A stretch of DNA of 64,000 bases from Corynebacterium gallinarum (GTDB lineage Bacteria > Actinomycetota > Actinomycetes > Mycobacteriales > Mycobacteriaceae), in the NCBI RefSeq assembly GCF_014837045.1, contig NZ_JACSPR010000002.1, forward strand, positions 1 through 64,000. Direction: 5' to 3'. Of the stretch, positions 52,577 through 62,148 are shown piece by piece (positions within the stretch are counted from its first letter, which is position 1; each line of letters begins with the position of its first letter). Both the position numbers and the translations under genes were made by a program. The notes under the pieces were generated by a model. That model searched no databases. It was not told where the DNA came from and was given only the letters and a program-made list of their open reading frames with translations.

Positions 52577-53698
52577 ATGAACGAGTTGTTCTTCTACGCA
52601 GTCACCAATCCCGACGATGCCCTCAGCCAACAGATCATTGATAAAAACCGCCGGGATCTGGACTTCTGGCGCAACCAGCTACCCGATGATGACGCCGATC
52701 TGGCCACCACCATCCTCCGGATCAACCTTCGAACCGGCCTGCCCCGCAAATTCATCGCCGCGTCGCTGTTCACGGTGAGGTTCCTCCGCGATCTCCCGGC
52801 GGTGCGTACCCTCGTCGACAAGCTCGGGCACCTCGACCTCCCGCGGCTGAACACGATCACCCGCGCCCTGGCGAAGGTCCCCTCCCGGTTCCTGACGCTT
52901 TTCGACGAGCACGTCGCCTCCTACCTGACCCCCACCCGGCAGCACCAGGTGCTGCCACAACCCGGGTCCATCGCAGCGATGCTGCGCCGGCTGCGGGAAC
53001 GTCTCCTGCCGGAGGAGAAGAAACCACCGGGGGAACGACCAGCCGGGGTCTTCTTCCACTGTCGCCCGGATGGGGTCCGGGTTTCCGTGTCGGTGTCGCA
53101 GGATCACGCGGCCCTGCTCAATACGGCGATCAACACGCTGGTTCGTGAACAGGGCCTCACCCCGGTTGATGCCTTCACAGCCCTGGTCCTGGGCAGTATC
53201 CGTGCGGAGGTGACCATGCACGCCTACGGCACGCAGGACACCCCGGAATTCCTGGCGGACGGGGGTTGGTTGTCGCCGGAACAGATCGAGTTCTGGAAGA
53301 CCAAGGTGACCAGTCAACGTGACATGGATCCGATCGCCTTCGCTGAAACCACCGACTACACCCCCACCCTGGAGATGAAGATGTATGTGCGCGGCCGGGA
53401 CGCCACATGTCGGGTCCCCGGATGCGGTGTGGCGGCGGTCCACTGCCAGATCGACCACATCCTGCCCTTCAACCAGGGCGGACCCACCACCCCCTGGAAC
53501 CTCCAGTGCCTGTGCATCTTCCACCACAACATGAAAACCGATGGCCGCCTGGAGGCGGTACCCCTCCCCGACGGTGATGTCCTCTTCGTCCTCGACGGTC
53601 TGCCCTTCCGCTCCACACCGGAGGGCCCGCTATCCAGATCCGGACGGACATGGGGAACCACCTTCGGGGACTATATGGACAGGAAGGTGGCCGCCTAG
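52577..53698 (+). CDS. DUF222/HNH endonuclease domain protein
   Basis: 373 aa. The N-terminal DUF222-like helical part (residues 1-250) leads to a C-terminal HNH nuclease: [29 protein letters not shown] then [17 protein letters not shown], with the DH pair, Asn and the zinc cysteines present. Multi-copy families of this type are common in actinobacteria, some linked to inteins or mobile elements; no mobile-element ends are seen. ATG 52577 with CAGGAG. Its stop shares the CTAG tetramer with the convergent HMCES gene stop. Confidence 0.87.
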   Translation: MNELFFYAVTNPDDALSQQIIDKNRRDLDFWRNQLPDDDADLATTILRINLRTGLPRKFIAASLFTVRFLRDLPAVRTLVDKLGHLDLPRLNTITRALAKVPSRFLTLFDEHVASYLTPTRQHQVLPQPGSIAAMLRRLRERLLPEEKKPPGERPAGVFFHCRPDGVRVSVSVSQDHAALLNTAINTLVREQGLTPVDAFTALVLGSIRAEVTMHAYGTQDTPEFLADGGWLSPEQIEFWKTKVTSQRDMDPIAFAETTDYTPTLEMKMYVRGRDATCRVPGCGVAAVHCQIDHILPFNQGGPTTPWNLQCLCIFHHNMKTDGRLEAVPLPDGDVLFVLDGLPFRSTPEGPLSRSGRTWGTTFGDYMDRKVAA

Positions 53699-54336
53699 TC
53701 CAACAGGCCGGCGTGATCGTTGCGCACGTTCCCCACATCCCGGGAGACCTCCCGCACGCTCAACCGCTCCACCCAGTCCGTGGAGGTGGGATGCAACAGC
53801 TCCCGGGCCTCATCGGGTGTGCCCGTCAACCACGGTGTGATCTCATCCTCGGTGAGGAAACGGGGCAGACGATTGTGCAACCAGGCAACCGGCTCCACCG
53901 AATCGGTGGTCACCATCGTCGCCGACAACTGGTCCAACCCTGTGGCCCACAACCCCGCCGCCCACATCAACCCATCACCCAATGACACAAAGTGGGGTTT
54001 CTTCTCATGCCACTCGTAGTACCCGTCCATCGGAATCACACACCGCTGCCCCTTGAAGGCATGCCGGAACGATGGTTTCTCCGCGACGGTCTCGGCCCGG
54101 GCATTGAACAGGGGTGGTCCCGAGTCATCCTTCTTCCACTCCGGCAGCAGACCCCACCTCGCCGGATCCAGTTGTGCCGTGTCGCCGAGACGCACGATCG
54201 GTACAATCTGGGTGGGCGCGACATTATATCTGGGTCCCGGTGTTCCCTGCGGGGCTTCAACCTGTCTCCCAACGATCCGGGTGGCAGCATCGATCAGGGC
54301 CTCACCGGTGGTGAACAAAACGAATCTTCCGCACAT
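53695..54336 (-). CDS. HMCES/SRAP (YedK) DNA-crosslinking protein
   Basis: 213 aa starting MCGRFVLF: Cys2, exposed after Met removal, forms the thiazolidine crosslink to abasic sites in single-stranded DNA. The other conserved residues are present: RYNVAPTQ (Asn), [20 protein letters not shown] (NARxE, active-site Glu-containing motif), [12 protein letters not shown], and LPRFLTEDE with the preceding LHNRLP (His). The open frame continues to 54705, but that part overlaps aroA. Shields abasic sites at forks. Start codon only 18 nt from the aroA GTG. Confidence 0.93.
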   Translation of the reverse strand: MCGRFVLFTTGEALIDAATRIVGRQVEAPQGTPGPRYNVAPTQIVPIVRLGDTAQLDPARWGLLPEWKKDDSGPPLFNARAETVAEKPSFRHAFKGQRCVIPMDGYYEWHEKKPHFVSLGDGLMWAAGLWATGLDQLSATMVTTDSVEPVAWLHNRLPRFLTEDEITPWLTGTPDEARELLHPTSTDWVERLSVREVSRDVGNVRNDHAGLLD

Positions 54337-54341
54337 ACCTC

Positions 54342-54348
54342 TATTATG
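54342..54348. promoter_or_regulatory. Shared symmetric -10 element for divergent leaderless aroA and HMCES transcripts
   Basis: TATTATG reads TATTAT on the plus strand, 7 nt before aroA GTG 54355. On the minus strand it reads CATAAT, 6 nt before HMCES ATG 54336. Both genes lack a Shine-Dalgarno at these starts, and the gap is too short for two separate promoters. A bidirectional promoter with overlapping -10s is inferred. Confidence 0.65.
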
Positions 54349-54354
54349 GACTCT

Positions 54355-55641
54355 GTGACTGAAACGCCTCTTTCTCTGCCTGTATGGGATGCTCCACGAG
54401 CTACCACCCCGATTGTCTGGACCCAGGTCATCCCTGGCTCCAAATCCATCACCAACCGCGCCCTCATCCTCGCCGCCCTCGCTGCGGGACCCTCCACCAT
54501 CCACGGTGTCCTGCGCAGCCGGGACACCGACCTCATGGCGGATGCCCTGCGCAGCATGGGCGTCACCATCACCGAGGAGACCCCCGACCGCTACCACGTG
54601 GAACCGCCCGCCGAGCTGTCCTCCGGCTCCATCGACTGCGGTCTCGCCGGCACCGTGATGCGTTTTGTCCCCCCGGTGGCCGCCTTCGCCAACGGGCCCG
54701 TCCACTTCGATGGTGATGAGCAGGCCCGCATCCGCCCGATGACCAGCATCCTCGATGCACTGCGCACACTGGGTGTAAAGGTGGAAAACAACACTCTCCC
54801 CTTCACCGTCACCTCAGACGGCATCCCCGAGGGTGGCGTGGTCGAGATCGACGCATCCGCATCCTCCCAGTTTGTCTCCGGCCTGCTCCTCTCCGCACCC
54901 CGTTTCACCAACGGTGTCACCGTCCGACACATCGGTGGCAGGCTCCCCAGCATGCCCCACATCGAGATGACAGTGGCCATGCTCCGGGAGGTGGGCATCC
55001 AGGTGGATGTCACCCCCAACCAGTGGACCGTCCACCCGGGTGAGATCCGCGGCCATACCTGGCGCATCGAACCGGATCTGTCCAACGCCACCCCGTTCCT
55101 GGCGGCAGCCGCGGTCACACGCGGTACTGTCACCGTCAGGAATTGGCCCCGTGCCACCACCCAACCCGGTGACTCGATCCGGAGCATCCTCGAGGAGATG
55201 GGATGCACGGTGGAGTTCATCTCCAACGAAGCGGCCTTCGATCTGCAGGTCACCGGCCCCACGGAGTTGAAGGGCATCCACTTGGACATGTCGGATATCG
55301 GTGAGCTCACCCCCACCGTCGCCGCCCTCGCGGCGTTGGCCACCACCGAGTCCAGGCTCACGGGCATCGCCCATCTGCGTGGGCATGAGACCAACCGCCT
55401 GGAGGCACTGACCACCGAGATCAACCGACTCGGCGGTCACTGCACGGAACTGGACGATGGTCTCCACATCACCCCTGCACCGCTCCATGGCGGTGTGTGG
55501 CACTCCTACGCCGATCACCGGATGGCCACCGCAGGTGCCATCATTGGCCTGGTGGTCAAGGATCTCGGCGTCGAGGACATCCAGACCACATCGAAGACCT
55601 TCCCCGGTTTTGAGACCCTCTGGGAGGAAATGGTTGGCTAG
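54355..55641 (+). CDS. aroA: 3-phosphoshikimate 1-carboxyvinyltransferase (EPSP synthase)
   Basis: 428 aa; joins shikimate-3-phosphate and PEP in aromatic amino-acid synthesis. Substrate motifs: [18 protein letters not shown] at the N-terminus, [29 protein letters not shown], the catalytic Asp in [20 protein letters not shown] replaced by the actinobacterial [10 protein letters not shown], and [11 protein letters not shown] near the end. The start GTG 54355 is preferred to ATG 54346 because of the -10 spacing (leaderless). It overlaps rsgA by 8 nt. Confidence 0.94.
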   Translation: MTETPLSLPVWDAPRATTPIVWTQVIPGSKSITNRALILAALAAGPSTIHGVLRSRDTDLMADALRSMGVTITEETPDRYHVEPPAELSSGSIDCGLAGTVMRFVPPVAAFANGPVHFDGDEQARIRPMTSILDALRTLGVKVENNTLPFTVTSDGIPEGGVVEIDASASSQFVSGLLLSAPRFTNGVTVRHIGGRLPSMPHIEMTVAMLREVGIQVDVTPNQWTVHPGEIRGHTWRIEPDLSNATPFLAAAAVTRGTVTVRNWPRATTQPGDSIRSILEEMGCTVEFISNEAAFDLQVTGPTELKGIHLDMSDIGELTPTVAALAALATTESRLTGIAHLRGHETNRLEALTTEINRLGGHCTELDDGLHITPAPLHGGVWHSYADHRMATAGAIIGLVVKDLGVEDIQTTSKTFPGFETLWEEMVG

Positions 55642-56623
55642 GCGGCAGTGGGACGAATCCGATGTGCGGATCCGCCCGGGGAGGGGAACCCGACCACGAA
55701 CCAAGGACCGTCCCTCCCATGAGGACGCCCTGGTGGGCATGGTCGTGACGAAGGACCGCGGACGCTGGGGGGTGGTGCTGGACGGCCGCACCGATGCGAT
55801 CATCACCATGCGGGCCCGCGAACTGGGACGCACCGCCATCGAGGTCGGTGACCGCGTCGCTGTTGTCGGGGATACCTCGGGGCAACCGGGCACCCTCGCC
55901 CGCATCGTCCGTCTTGAGGAACGCACCAGCGTGCTGCGACGCACCGCCGATGACACGGATCCCTATGAGAGGATCGTCGTCGCCAATGCCGATCAGCTGC
56001 TGATCGTCTCGGCGGTGGCTGATCCCCCACCGAGGGCCGGTTTCGTCGAGCGCGCGCTGATCGCGGCGTTCGTGGGGAATATCCAGCCGATTCTCTGCCT
56101 GACCAAATCGGATCTGGCGGACCCCAGTGAGTTCGCCGCGGAGTTCGAGGCCCTCGAGGTGCCCGTGGTGGTGTGTGGCATCGATGATCCCCTGGACGAT
56201 GTGCTGGAGGTCGTCGAAGGCCACATCACCGCGTTCATCGGTCATTCCGGTGTGGGTAAGTCAACGCTGGTTAACCGCCTGGTGCCGGATGCCCACCGTG
56301 AAACGGGGATTGTCTCCGGTGTGGGCAAGGGTCGGCACACCTCAACGCAGTCGGTGGCGTTGCCAGTGGAGAACGGATGGATCATCGACACCCCGGGTAT
56401 CCGGTCCTTCGGGCTCGCGCATGTCGATGCTGACACCGTGGTCGGTGTGTTCGAGGATCTGGCGGCTGCTGCGGAGGACTGCCCGCGTGGTTGCACCCAC
56501 ATGGGACCTCCGGCCGATCCGGAGTGTGCCCTGGATCAGCTGGAGGGTGCGTCGGCACGGCGGGTGGAGGCTGTGCGCACGCTCCTGGAGGCGCTGCGCA
56601 GTAACGACGCCTGGGAGCTCTAG
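55634..56623 (+). CDS. rsgA: Ribosome small-subunit-dependent GTPase A
   Basis: 329 aa, a circularly permuted GTPase that helps 30S maturation. OB-fold N-domain, then G-motifs in permuted order: G4 LTKSD, G1 [15 protein letters not shown]3 DTPG, followed by a zinc knuckle ([17 protein letters not shown]). TTG start at 55634 reads [12 protein letters not shown] and overlaps the aroA stop; upstream frame belongs to aroA. Its stop shares CTAG with the convergent gene. Start choice follows homologues recalled from C. glutamicum. Confidence 0.92.
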   Translation: MARRQWDESDVRIRPGRGTRPRTKDRPSHEDALVGMVVTKDRGRWGVVLDGRTDAIITMRARELGRTAIEVGDRVAVVGDTSGQPGTLARIVRLEERTSVLRRTADDTDPYERIVVANADQLLIVSAVADPPPRAGFVERALIAAFVGNIQPILCLTKSDLADPSEFAAEFEALEVPVVVCGIDDPLDDVLEVVEGHITAFIGHSGVGKSTLVNRLVPDAHRETGIVSGVGKGRHTSTQSVALPVENGWIIDTPGIRSFGLAHVDADTVVGVFEDLAAAAEDCPRGCTHMGPPADPECALDQLEGASARRVEAVRTLLEALRSNDAWEL

Positions 56624-57126
56624 AGCAGCTCCACGAGGAAGGGCAGCTCCTCGGGGTCGTACCAGGCCATGAAGTTGTCCTGGGCGTCGCCGACGGTGAG
56701 TTCGGCATCTTCGTCACCAAGGTCGGAGGCGTCGATGACCTCGATGGCTGCCTTGGTGTCGGGCTCGGAGCTCTCCACGTCGATGTGGATGGCGGCGACA
56801 TCGACGAGGTTGATGTGCGCGGGGGTCAGTTTCACCACGGATTCGCCGTTCTCGGGGACGAAGGTGATGTTCTTCTCGTCCACATCGACGGAGACGACGA
56901 CGCGCCGGTAGGGGAACTGTTCCTCATCACCGACAGCCAGGAGGCGGAGGGATGCCTCGGCGGCGTCCTGGAAGGCGGCGTGGGCGATCTCCTCGTCGTC
57001 GCCTTCCGTGTAGTACTCGCGCAGCGCGGGGGTCACGGCGAAGCCGTAGCCGGAGCGGGCGGTGATGACGCTGGATTCATTGAGTCCGCGCAGGGTGCAG
57101 AAGGTCGCCGGGATGTAGACGCGCAC
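56620..57126 (-). CDS. DUF6912-type conserved actinobacterial protein
   Basis: 168-aa acidic soluble protein starting GTG 57126 (RVYIPATFCTLRGL). FGFAVTPALREYYTEGDDEE-like and FPYRRVVVSVDVDEKNI segments characterise an actinobacterial family located beside rsgA/aroA. No catalytic motif. It follows the HAD gene by 2 nt and is therefore co-translated. Function unknown. Confidence 0.75.
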   Translation of the reverse strand: MRVYIPATFCTLRGLNESSVITARSGYGFAVTPALREYYTEGDDEEIAHAAFQDAAEASLRLLAVGDEEQFPYRRVVVSVDVDEKNITFVPENGESVVKLTPAHINLVDVAAIHIDVESSEPDTKAAIEVIDASDLGDEDAELTVGDAQDNFMAWYDPEELPFLVELL

Positions 57127-57128
57127 GG

Positions 57129-57539
57129 TTAGAATTCCCCTTCGAGTCCGAAGAGACCGACGATCTCGACGACCGCGCGGTCGAACTGCTGGTAGTAGAC
57201 ACCCACAAGACCGTTCTCGACGGCGCCGCGGACGTTGAGGATGGAGTCGTCGACAAGCACGCAGTCCCGCATCGGGAGGTCGAGTGCGTCGGCTGCGGCC
57301 TGGAAGGCCTCGGTTTCGGGCTTCTCCGCGCCGATCTCGCCGGAGAGCAGGACCTTGTCCACCACGCCCTGGGTTTCGAGTTCACGGATGGGTGCTGCTG
57401 CAAGTCCCCCGGGATCGTTGCTGAGAACAGCGGTGCCCACCCCGTTCTTCCTGGCTGCGGCGAGGAGAGTCCTCCACCGCCGCTGGTCCTCATCTGCTCC
57501 ATCGAGCACTCCGGCGTAATCCACAATCAGTCCGCGCAC
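57129..57539 (-). CDS. HAD-superfamily hydrolase
   Basis: 136 aa, compact. Motif I VDYAGVLDG (nucleophile Asp present; the usual second Asp is Ala), motif II VLSNDP, motif III Lys in GAEKPETEAF, motif IV CVLVDDSILN. No cap domain of note. Most like small actinobacterial HAD family IA proteins, where the missing acid/base Asp leaves phosphatase activity uncertain. ATG 57539. Confidence 0.85.
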   Translation of the reverse strand: MRGLIVDYAGVLDGADEDQRRWRTLLAAARKNGVGTAVLSNDPGGLAAAPIRELETQGVVDKVLLSGEIGAEKPETEAFQAAADALDLPMRDCVLVDDSILNVRGAVENGLVGVYYQQFDRAVVEIVGLFGLEGEF

Positions 57540-57665
57540 TTTTTCCCTTTCATTTTTGTCATTCTCATGCCATATTAGTCATAGTCTGTGTTCGAAGATT
57601 GTCGCACAGTTCAGGGGTGGTTGTCGTTTCAGGCCTTGGGAAGTCTCGTCCCGAGGAGTTTTGTC

Positions 57666-58046
57666 ATGCTTCATCCCATTCCGGGTCTGACCCATCTGAT
57701 GTATCTGGTGCCGGAACCGGCACCTGCTCCCCCACCACAGAAAACGCCCGTGCCCAGGGAGGTGTCGGGGCTGATCCGGGTGGCGCTGGATTCATTGTTC
57801 GGGCTACGTCCGGTCACCCAGCTGAACCACCGGCGTTTCGACGCGTCGGTGCGCTCCCACATCACCGCCCGGCAGCGGGCGGGGGACGCGGGCGTCGTCA
57901 AGCTCATCTCCTGTCATGTCCAGATGCATGAGCAGGTGGCGGAGGCATTCGGCAGTATCCGCTACGCAGGGGCGATAACAGCCTATGCCGCCCGGCTCGG
58001 GGAGTCGGGCGGCACGTGGCGGATGCTGAGCTTCAGAATGCTCTAG
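57666..58046 (+). CDS. Rv3235-family protein
   Basis: 126 aa from ATG 57666 (GAGGAG 7 nt upstream; the longer frame to 57588 is unsupported). Pro-rich N-terminus, then FGLRPVTQLNHRRFDASVRSH and a C-terminal half with VKLISCHVQMHEQVAEAFGS and GGTWRMLSFRML. The family is found beside secA in mycolata and is of unknown function. The fold appears mixed alpha/beta. Convergent with secA. Confidence 0.78.
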   Translation: MLHPIPGLTHLMYLVPEPAPAPPPQKTPVPREVSGLIRVALDSLFGLRPVTQLNHRRFDASVRSHITARQRAGDAGVVKLISCHVQMHEQVAEAFGSIRYAGAITAYAARLGESGGTWRMLSFRML

Positions 58047-58055
58047 GCAAGATTG

Positions 58056-60593
58056 TTAAGCGTTGGCTTCCTCGTCCTGTTTGACGAACTGCTTGCGCAT
58101 CAGGAACAGCTGGCGGACCGTCTCCTCCTTGATGGCCTCCTTCATGGCGTTGAACATGTCGCCACCCTCCTTCTGGTATTCCACCAGGGGGTCGCGCTGA
58201 GCCATGGCGCGCAAGCCGATGCCCTCCTTGAGGTAGTCCATCTCGTAGAGGTGTTCGCGCCACTTCTGGTCGATGACCGGCATGAGGACCATGCGTTCGA
58301 TGTTGCGCATCTGGGCCTCGCCACCGAGAGCTGCGACGGCTTCCTCCAGCTTGGCGTATTCTGCGCGGGCGTCCTCCAGCAGTGCGGTGCGCAGGTCCTC
58401 GGCGGACAGCTCGCCGGGGGCGCCATACTCGGAACCGTCGACAAGCGACTGCCAGGTGAACGTCGGGCCGTAGAGGGCCTCGAGGGCATTCCAGAGCTTG
58501 TCCAGATCCCAGTCCTCGACATAACCGTTGGCGGTGGCCGCGGTGACGTAGGCGGAGACGGTCTCGTCAACCATGTTCTTGATGTAGTGGGAGATGTCGG
58601 AGGATTCGAGGATCTCGCGGCGCTCGCTGTAGATGACCTTGCGCTGCTCGTTCATCACCTCGTCGTACTTCAGGACGTTCTTGCGCATCTCGAAGTTCTG
58701 GTTCTCCACCTGCGCCTGCGCGCCCTTGATGGAGTTGGTAACGGTCTTGGACTCGATGGGGACATCATCGGGCACGTTCAGCCGGTTCATCATGTTCTCC
58801 ATGGTGGGGCCGACGAAGCGGACCATGAGATCATCACGCATGGAGAGGTAGAAGCGGGTGGCTCCGGGGTCACCCTGACGGCCGGCACGGCCACGCAGCT
58901 GGTTGTCGATGCGGCGGGATTCGTGGCGTTCGGTGCCGAGCACGTAGAGGCCACCTGCCTCCCGGACCTTCTCGGCGCGTTCCTCACACCGCTGCTTCAT
59001 CTTCGGCAGCTCCTCCTCCCAGGCTGCTTGGTAGGCCTCCTCATCCTCGAAGGGATCGAGGCCACGTTCGCGCAGCTTGATGTCGAGAAGGATGTCGGGG
59101 TTGCCACCGAGCACGATGTCGGTACCACGGCCGGCCATGTTGGTGGCGACGGTGACCGCGCTCGGCAGACCGGCCTGTGCGACGATCTGCGCCTCCTGCT
59201 CGTGGTGCTTGGCGTTGAGCACATTGTGCTTGATGCCCCGGCGGGTCAGCAGCTGCGAGAGGTACTCGGAGCGTTCGACGGAGACGGTGCCGACGAGGAC
59301 GGGCTGGCCGTTCTCAATACGCTCGGCGATGTCATCGACCACGGCCGCGAACTTCGCCTCCTGGGTTTTGTACACCAGGTCGGTGAGGTCATCGCGCTGA
59401 TTGTCGCGGTTGGTGGGGATCTGGATGACGTCGAGCTTGTAGATCTGGTGGAGCTCCGCGGCCTCGGTCTCGGCGGTACCGGTCATGCCGGACAGCTTCT
59501 CGTAGAGGCGGAAGTAGTTCTGGAGGGTGACGGTGGCCAGGGTCTGGTTTTCGTTCTTGATCTCCACCTTCTCCTTGGCCTCGATCGCCTGGTGCATGCC
59601 CTCGTTGTAACGGCGACCAGCCAGGACACGGCCGGTGAAACCGTCGACGATCATGACCTCACCGTTGCGCACGATGTAGTCTTTGTCGCGTTCGAAGAGT
59701 TCCTCGGCCTTGATGGCGTTGTTGAGGTAGCTGACCAGCTGGGAGTGCTCCGGTGCGTAGAGGTTGTCGATGCCGAGCAGGTCCTCGACCTTCTCCACAC
59801 CCTCCTCCTTGATGCCCACGGTCTTCTTGCGGTGGTCCACCTCGTAGTGGATGTCGCGGGACAGCTGCGGGACGATCTGCGCGAAGACGTTGTACCACTG
59901 GGAGGAACCGTCAACCGGACCGGAGATGATCAGCGGGGTACGGGCCTCATCGATGAGGATGGAGTCAACCTCATCGACGATGGCGTAGTGGTGGCCGCGC
60001 TGCACCAGGTCGTTGAGGGAACGCGCCATGTTGTCACGCAGGTAGTCAAAGCCCAGTTCGTTGTTGGTGCCGTAGGTGATGTCGCAGTCGTAGGCCACCT
60101 TGCGCTCGGCGGGGCGCAGCTCGGAGAGGATGACACCGACGGACAGCCCCAACCAGCGGTGCACACGGCCCATCCACTCGGCGTCACGCTTGGCCAGGTA
60201 GTCATTGACCGTGACCACGTGGACACCCTTGCCCTCGAGGGCATTGAGGTAGGCGGGCAGCACACAGGTCAGGGTCTTGCCCTCACCGGTGCGCATCTCA
60301 GCGACGTTCCCGAAATGCAGGGCCGCGCCACCCATGATCTGCACCTTGTAGTGCTTCTGCCCCAGCACACGCCAGGAGGCCTCACGGGCGGTGGCGAAGG
60401 CGTCGAGGAAGATATCGTCGAGGGTTTCACCCTGGGCGAGCCGTTCCTTGAATTCCTCGGTCTTGGCCTTGAGCTCCTCATCAGTGAGGTTGGCATACTG
60501 GTCTTCCAGTGCGATGACCTGGTCAGCGATCTTCTGGAGTCGCTTCACGGCACGGCCTTCGCCGACGCGGAGCATCTTGGACAATCCAAACAC
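58056..60593 (-). CDS. secA: Preprotein translocase ATPase SecA (SecA1)
   Basis: 845 aa. Motor of the general secretion pathway. Walker [21 protein letters not shown] region near residue 100, Walker B VDEVDSIL, preprotein-crosslinking domain around 230-370, helicase motifs [13 protein letters not shown] and [11 protein letters not shown], helical scaffold to the end. The C-terminal zinc-binding Cys tail of E. coli SecA is missing, as usual for actinobacterial SecA1. GTG start 60593 (FGLSKML). Confidence 0.97.
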   Translation of the reverse strand: MFGLSKMLRVGEGRAVKRLQKIADQVIALEDQYANLTDEELKAKTEEFKERLAQGETLDDIFLDAFATAREASWRVLGQKHYKVQIMGGAALHFGNVAEMRTGEGKTLTCVLPAYLNALEGKGVHVVTVNDYLAKRDAEWMGRVHRWLGLSVGVILSELRPAERKVAYDCDITYGTNNELGFDYLRDNMARSLNDLVQRGHHYAIVDEVDSILIDEARTPLIISGPVDGSSQWYNVFAQIVPQLSRDIHYEVDHRKKTVGIKEEGVEKVEDLLGIDNLYAPEHSQLVSYLNNAIKAEELFERDKDYIVRNGEVMIVDGFTGRVLAGRRYNEGMHQAIEAKEKVEIKNENQTLATVTLQNYFRLYEKLSGMTGTAETEAAELHQIYKLDVIQIPTNRDNQRDDLTDLVYKTQEAKFAAVVDDIAERIENGQPVLVGTVSVERSEYLSQLLTRRGIKHNVLNAKHHEQEAQIVAQAGLPSAVTVATNMAGRGTDIVLGGNPDILLDIKLRERGLDPFEDEEAYQAAWEEELPKMKQRCEERAEKVREAGGLYVLGTERHESRRIDNQLRGRAGRQGDPGATRFYLSMRDDLMVRFVGPTMENMMNRLNVPDDVPIESKTVTNSIKGAQAQVENQNFEMRKNVLKYDEVMNEQRKVIYSERREILESSDISHYIKNMVDETVSAYVTAATANGYVEDWDLDKLWNALEALYGPTFTWQSLVDGSEYGAPGELSAEDLRTALLEDARAEYAKLEEAVAALGGEAQMRNIERMVLMPVIDQKWREHLYEMDYLKEGIGLRAMAQRDPLVEYQKEGGDMFNAMKEAIKEETVRQLFLMRKQFVKQDEEANA

Positions 60594-60671
60594 GAGCAGT
60601 CGTCCTTATTGATAGCATTTCGGAAATTACAATGGGGAACCTACATTGTACGCACGGTTCCTACGAACACA

Positions 60672-60704
60672 GTACCCGCCACCCACGGTTCGCGGGTGAC
60701 GGGT
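60672..60704 (-). other. Hairpin in the hpf-secA gap
   Basis: TACCCGCCACCC / GGGTGACGGGTA around a 9-nt loop (one mismatch) lies between the hpf stop (60730) and secA start. No T-run follows. It may attenuate read-through or stabilise the upstream hpf transcript. Only the structure is seen. Confidence 0.4.
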
Positions 60705-60729
60705 AGCTGTGATCTTGAGGGGGTTTTAC

Positions 60730-61407
60730 CTATGAATCTTCGCTTGCGGACAGGGCAATCAGACCGTAATCGAAGGCGTGACGGCGGTAGACCACCGACG
60801 GCTGCTGGGTCTCCTCGTTGACGAAGAGGTAGAAATCGTGTCCGACGAGTTCCATCTCGGACAGTGCATCATCCACGCTCATCGGGGTGGCCGGGTGCTC
60901 CTTGGTGCGGACGATCTGGCCTGGGACCACATCATCGACCTTGTCGGCGTACGGATCAACATCGTACTTGCCCAGATCATCGGCCCCACGGGCCTCCTGG
61001 GACTCGGCGACGAGCTGTGCTCCGAGCTCACCGGTGCTCAGCGGTGCACGGTGTCCGGAACGGGAGATGCTGCGGCGTGCCTTGACCTTGCGCAGGGAGC
61101 GCTCCATCTTGGCCAGGGCGGTCTCCAGGGCAGCGTAGAAGCTGTCCTCCTTCGCCTCGGCGCGGGCGATGTGGCCCTTGCCGGTGGCGGTGATCTGGAT
61201 ACGGTCACTCTCATCCGCACGGCGTGGGTTCGGCTCGTGCTGGAGTTCCACGTGGAAGAAGGTCAAGGTCGGATCGAGGCGCTCAATCTTTGCCAGCTTC
61301 TTGTGCACTCGCTCAGCGAAGTGCTCAGGCACCTCAACGTTTCGTCCTGTGATGCTCACCTGGGTGTCAGGGCTCAAGGTGTCGTTGGTGTCAGCAGGTG
61401 TAGTCAC
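60730..61407 (-). CDS. hpf: Long ribosome hibernation promoting factor
   Basis: 225 aa. N-terminal S30AE domain (QVSITGRNVEVPEHFAERV..HVELQHEPNPRRADESDRIQI), basic linker (KVKARRSISRSGHR) and C-terminal dimerisation domain (QIVRTKEHPATPMSVDDALSEMELVGHDFYLFVNEE..). Causes 100S dimer formation in stationary phase. GTG 61407 is chosen for GGGAGGAG 7 nt before. It precedes secA as in mycobacteria. Confidence 0.95.
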   Translation of the reverse strand: MTTPADTNDTLSPDTQVSITGRNVEVPEHFAERVHKKLAKIERLDPTLTFFHVELQHEPNPRRADESDRIQITATGKGHIARAEAKEDSFYAALETALAKMERSLRKVKARRSISRSGHRAPLSTGELGAQLVAESQEARGADDLGKYDVDPYADKVDDVVPGQIVRTKEHPATPMSVDDALSEMELVGHDFYLFVNEETQQPSVVYRRHAFDYGLIALSASEDS

Positions 61408-61557
61408 GCTACTTCTCCTCCCAGTAGTGGCCATCACTTGCGTGTGAGTGGGATTACTTCCACGGTGATGACGGGATCAACTTCACCTCTCATAGTACGT
61501 CTGGTCATAACCAACGTGCCAACGGGGTCCCCTTTTAATGCGTGTTTGATGCATGAT

Positions 61558-62148
61558 TCACGCGTGACAGTAGGTCAGAGCGCCTCTCACCAGCACACCT
61601 GCTGTTCTGAGGCTGTTGGCGGAGGCCTGCAGCGTGGCGCCCGTGGTGACCACATCATCGATGAGCAGCACCGGTGACGGTGGCACGCGCAGCAGTTCCA
61701 CCCGCATGCTGCGCCGTCGTTCCTCCGCGCCGAGCCCCACGGAATCGGGCGTGCGGGACGGGATGCGGAGGCTGGGGTGCGTCGACAAGCGCGTTGCGGC
61801 ACAGACCCGCTCGACGGGGTCGCCACCACGGCGGCGTCGGGAACGGTCCCGGGTGGGGGCCGGCACCAGGGTGATGTCGTGTTCGACCTCCCCGCGGGCC
61901 GCCAGATGGCTTATCGACGCCCGGATCACCGCCCCCACATGCGCGACCACGTCGCGCCGTCCCCGTTCCTTCATCGCGATGAGCACCGCCCGGTGGGGCC
62001 CGTTGTACGGAGACAACGACCACACCGGGAAATCCACATCCACCGACACCCGCTGCGGGGTGGCCCGCCACGCCGCACCGCACCTCGGGCACAACACCGC
62101 CCCCGGCACACCGCACCCTGCGCAGGTCACCGGGAGCAGCAGCTCCAT
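61558..62148 (-). CDS. ComF-family phosphoribosyltransferase-like protein
   Basis: 196 aa. N-terminal zinc ribbon with two CxxC pairs (TCAGC..LCPRC) and a type I phosphoribosyltransferase fold ending in PRPP loop LLIDDVVTTGATL. In naturally competent bacteria ComF aids DNA uptake; in actinobacteria its function is not proven. It overlaps the lpqB stop by 1 nt. Two copies of the 11-mer (61780, 61909) lie inside. Confidence 0.87.
   Translation of the reverse strand: MELLLPVTCAGCGVPGAVLCPRCGAAWRATPQRVSVDVDFPVWSLSPYNGPHRAVLIAMKERGRRDVVAHVGAVIRASISHLAARGEVEHDITLVPAPTRDRSRRRRGGDPVERVCAATRLSTHPSLRIPSRTPDSVGLGAEERRRSMRVELLRVPPSPVLLIDDVVTTGATLQASANSLRTAGVLVRGALTYCHA

Noticed and set aside
58053..60821. 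922-codon open frame opposite secA
   Set aside because: It is the antisense shadow of secA in GC-rich DNA; its composition is atypical (Val/His/Gly/Asp repeats) and it has no ribosome-binding site or homology.
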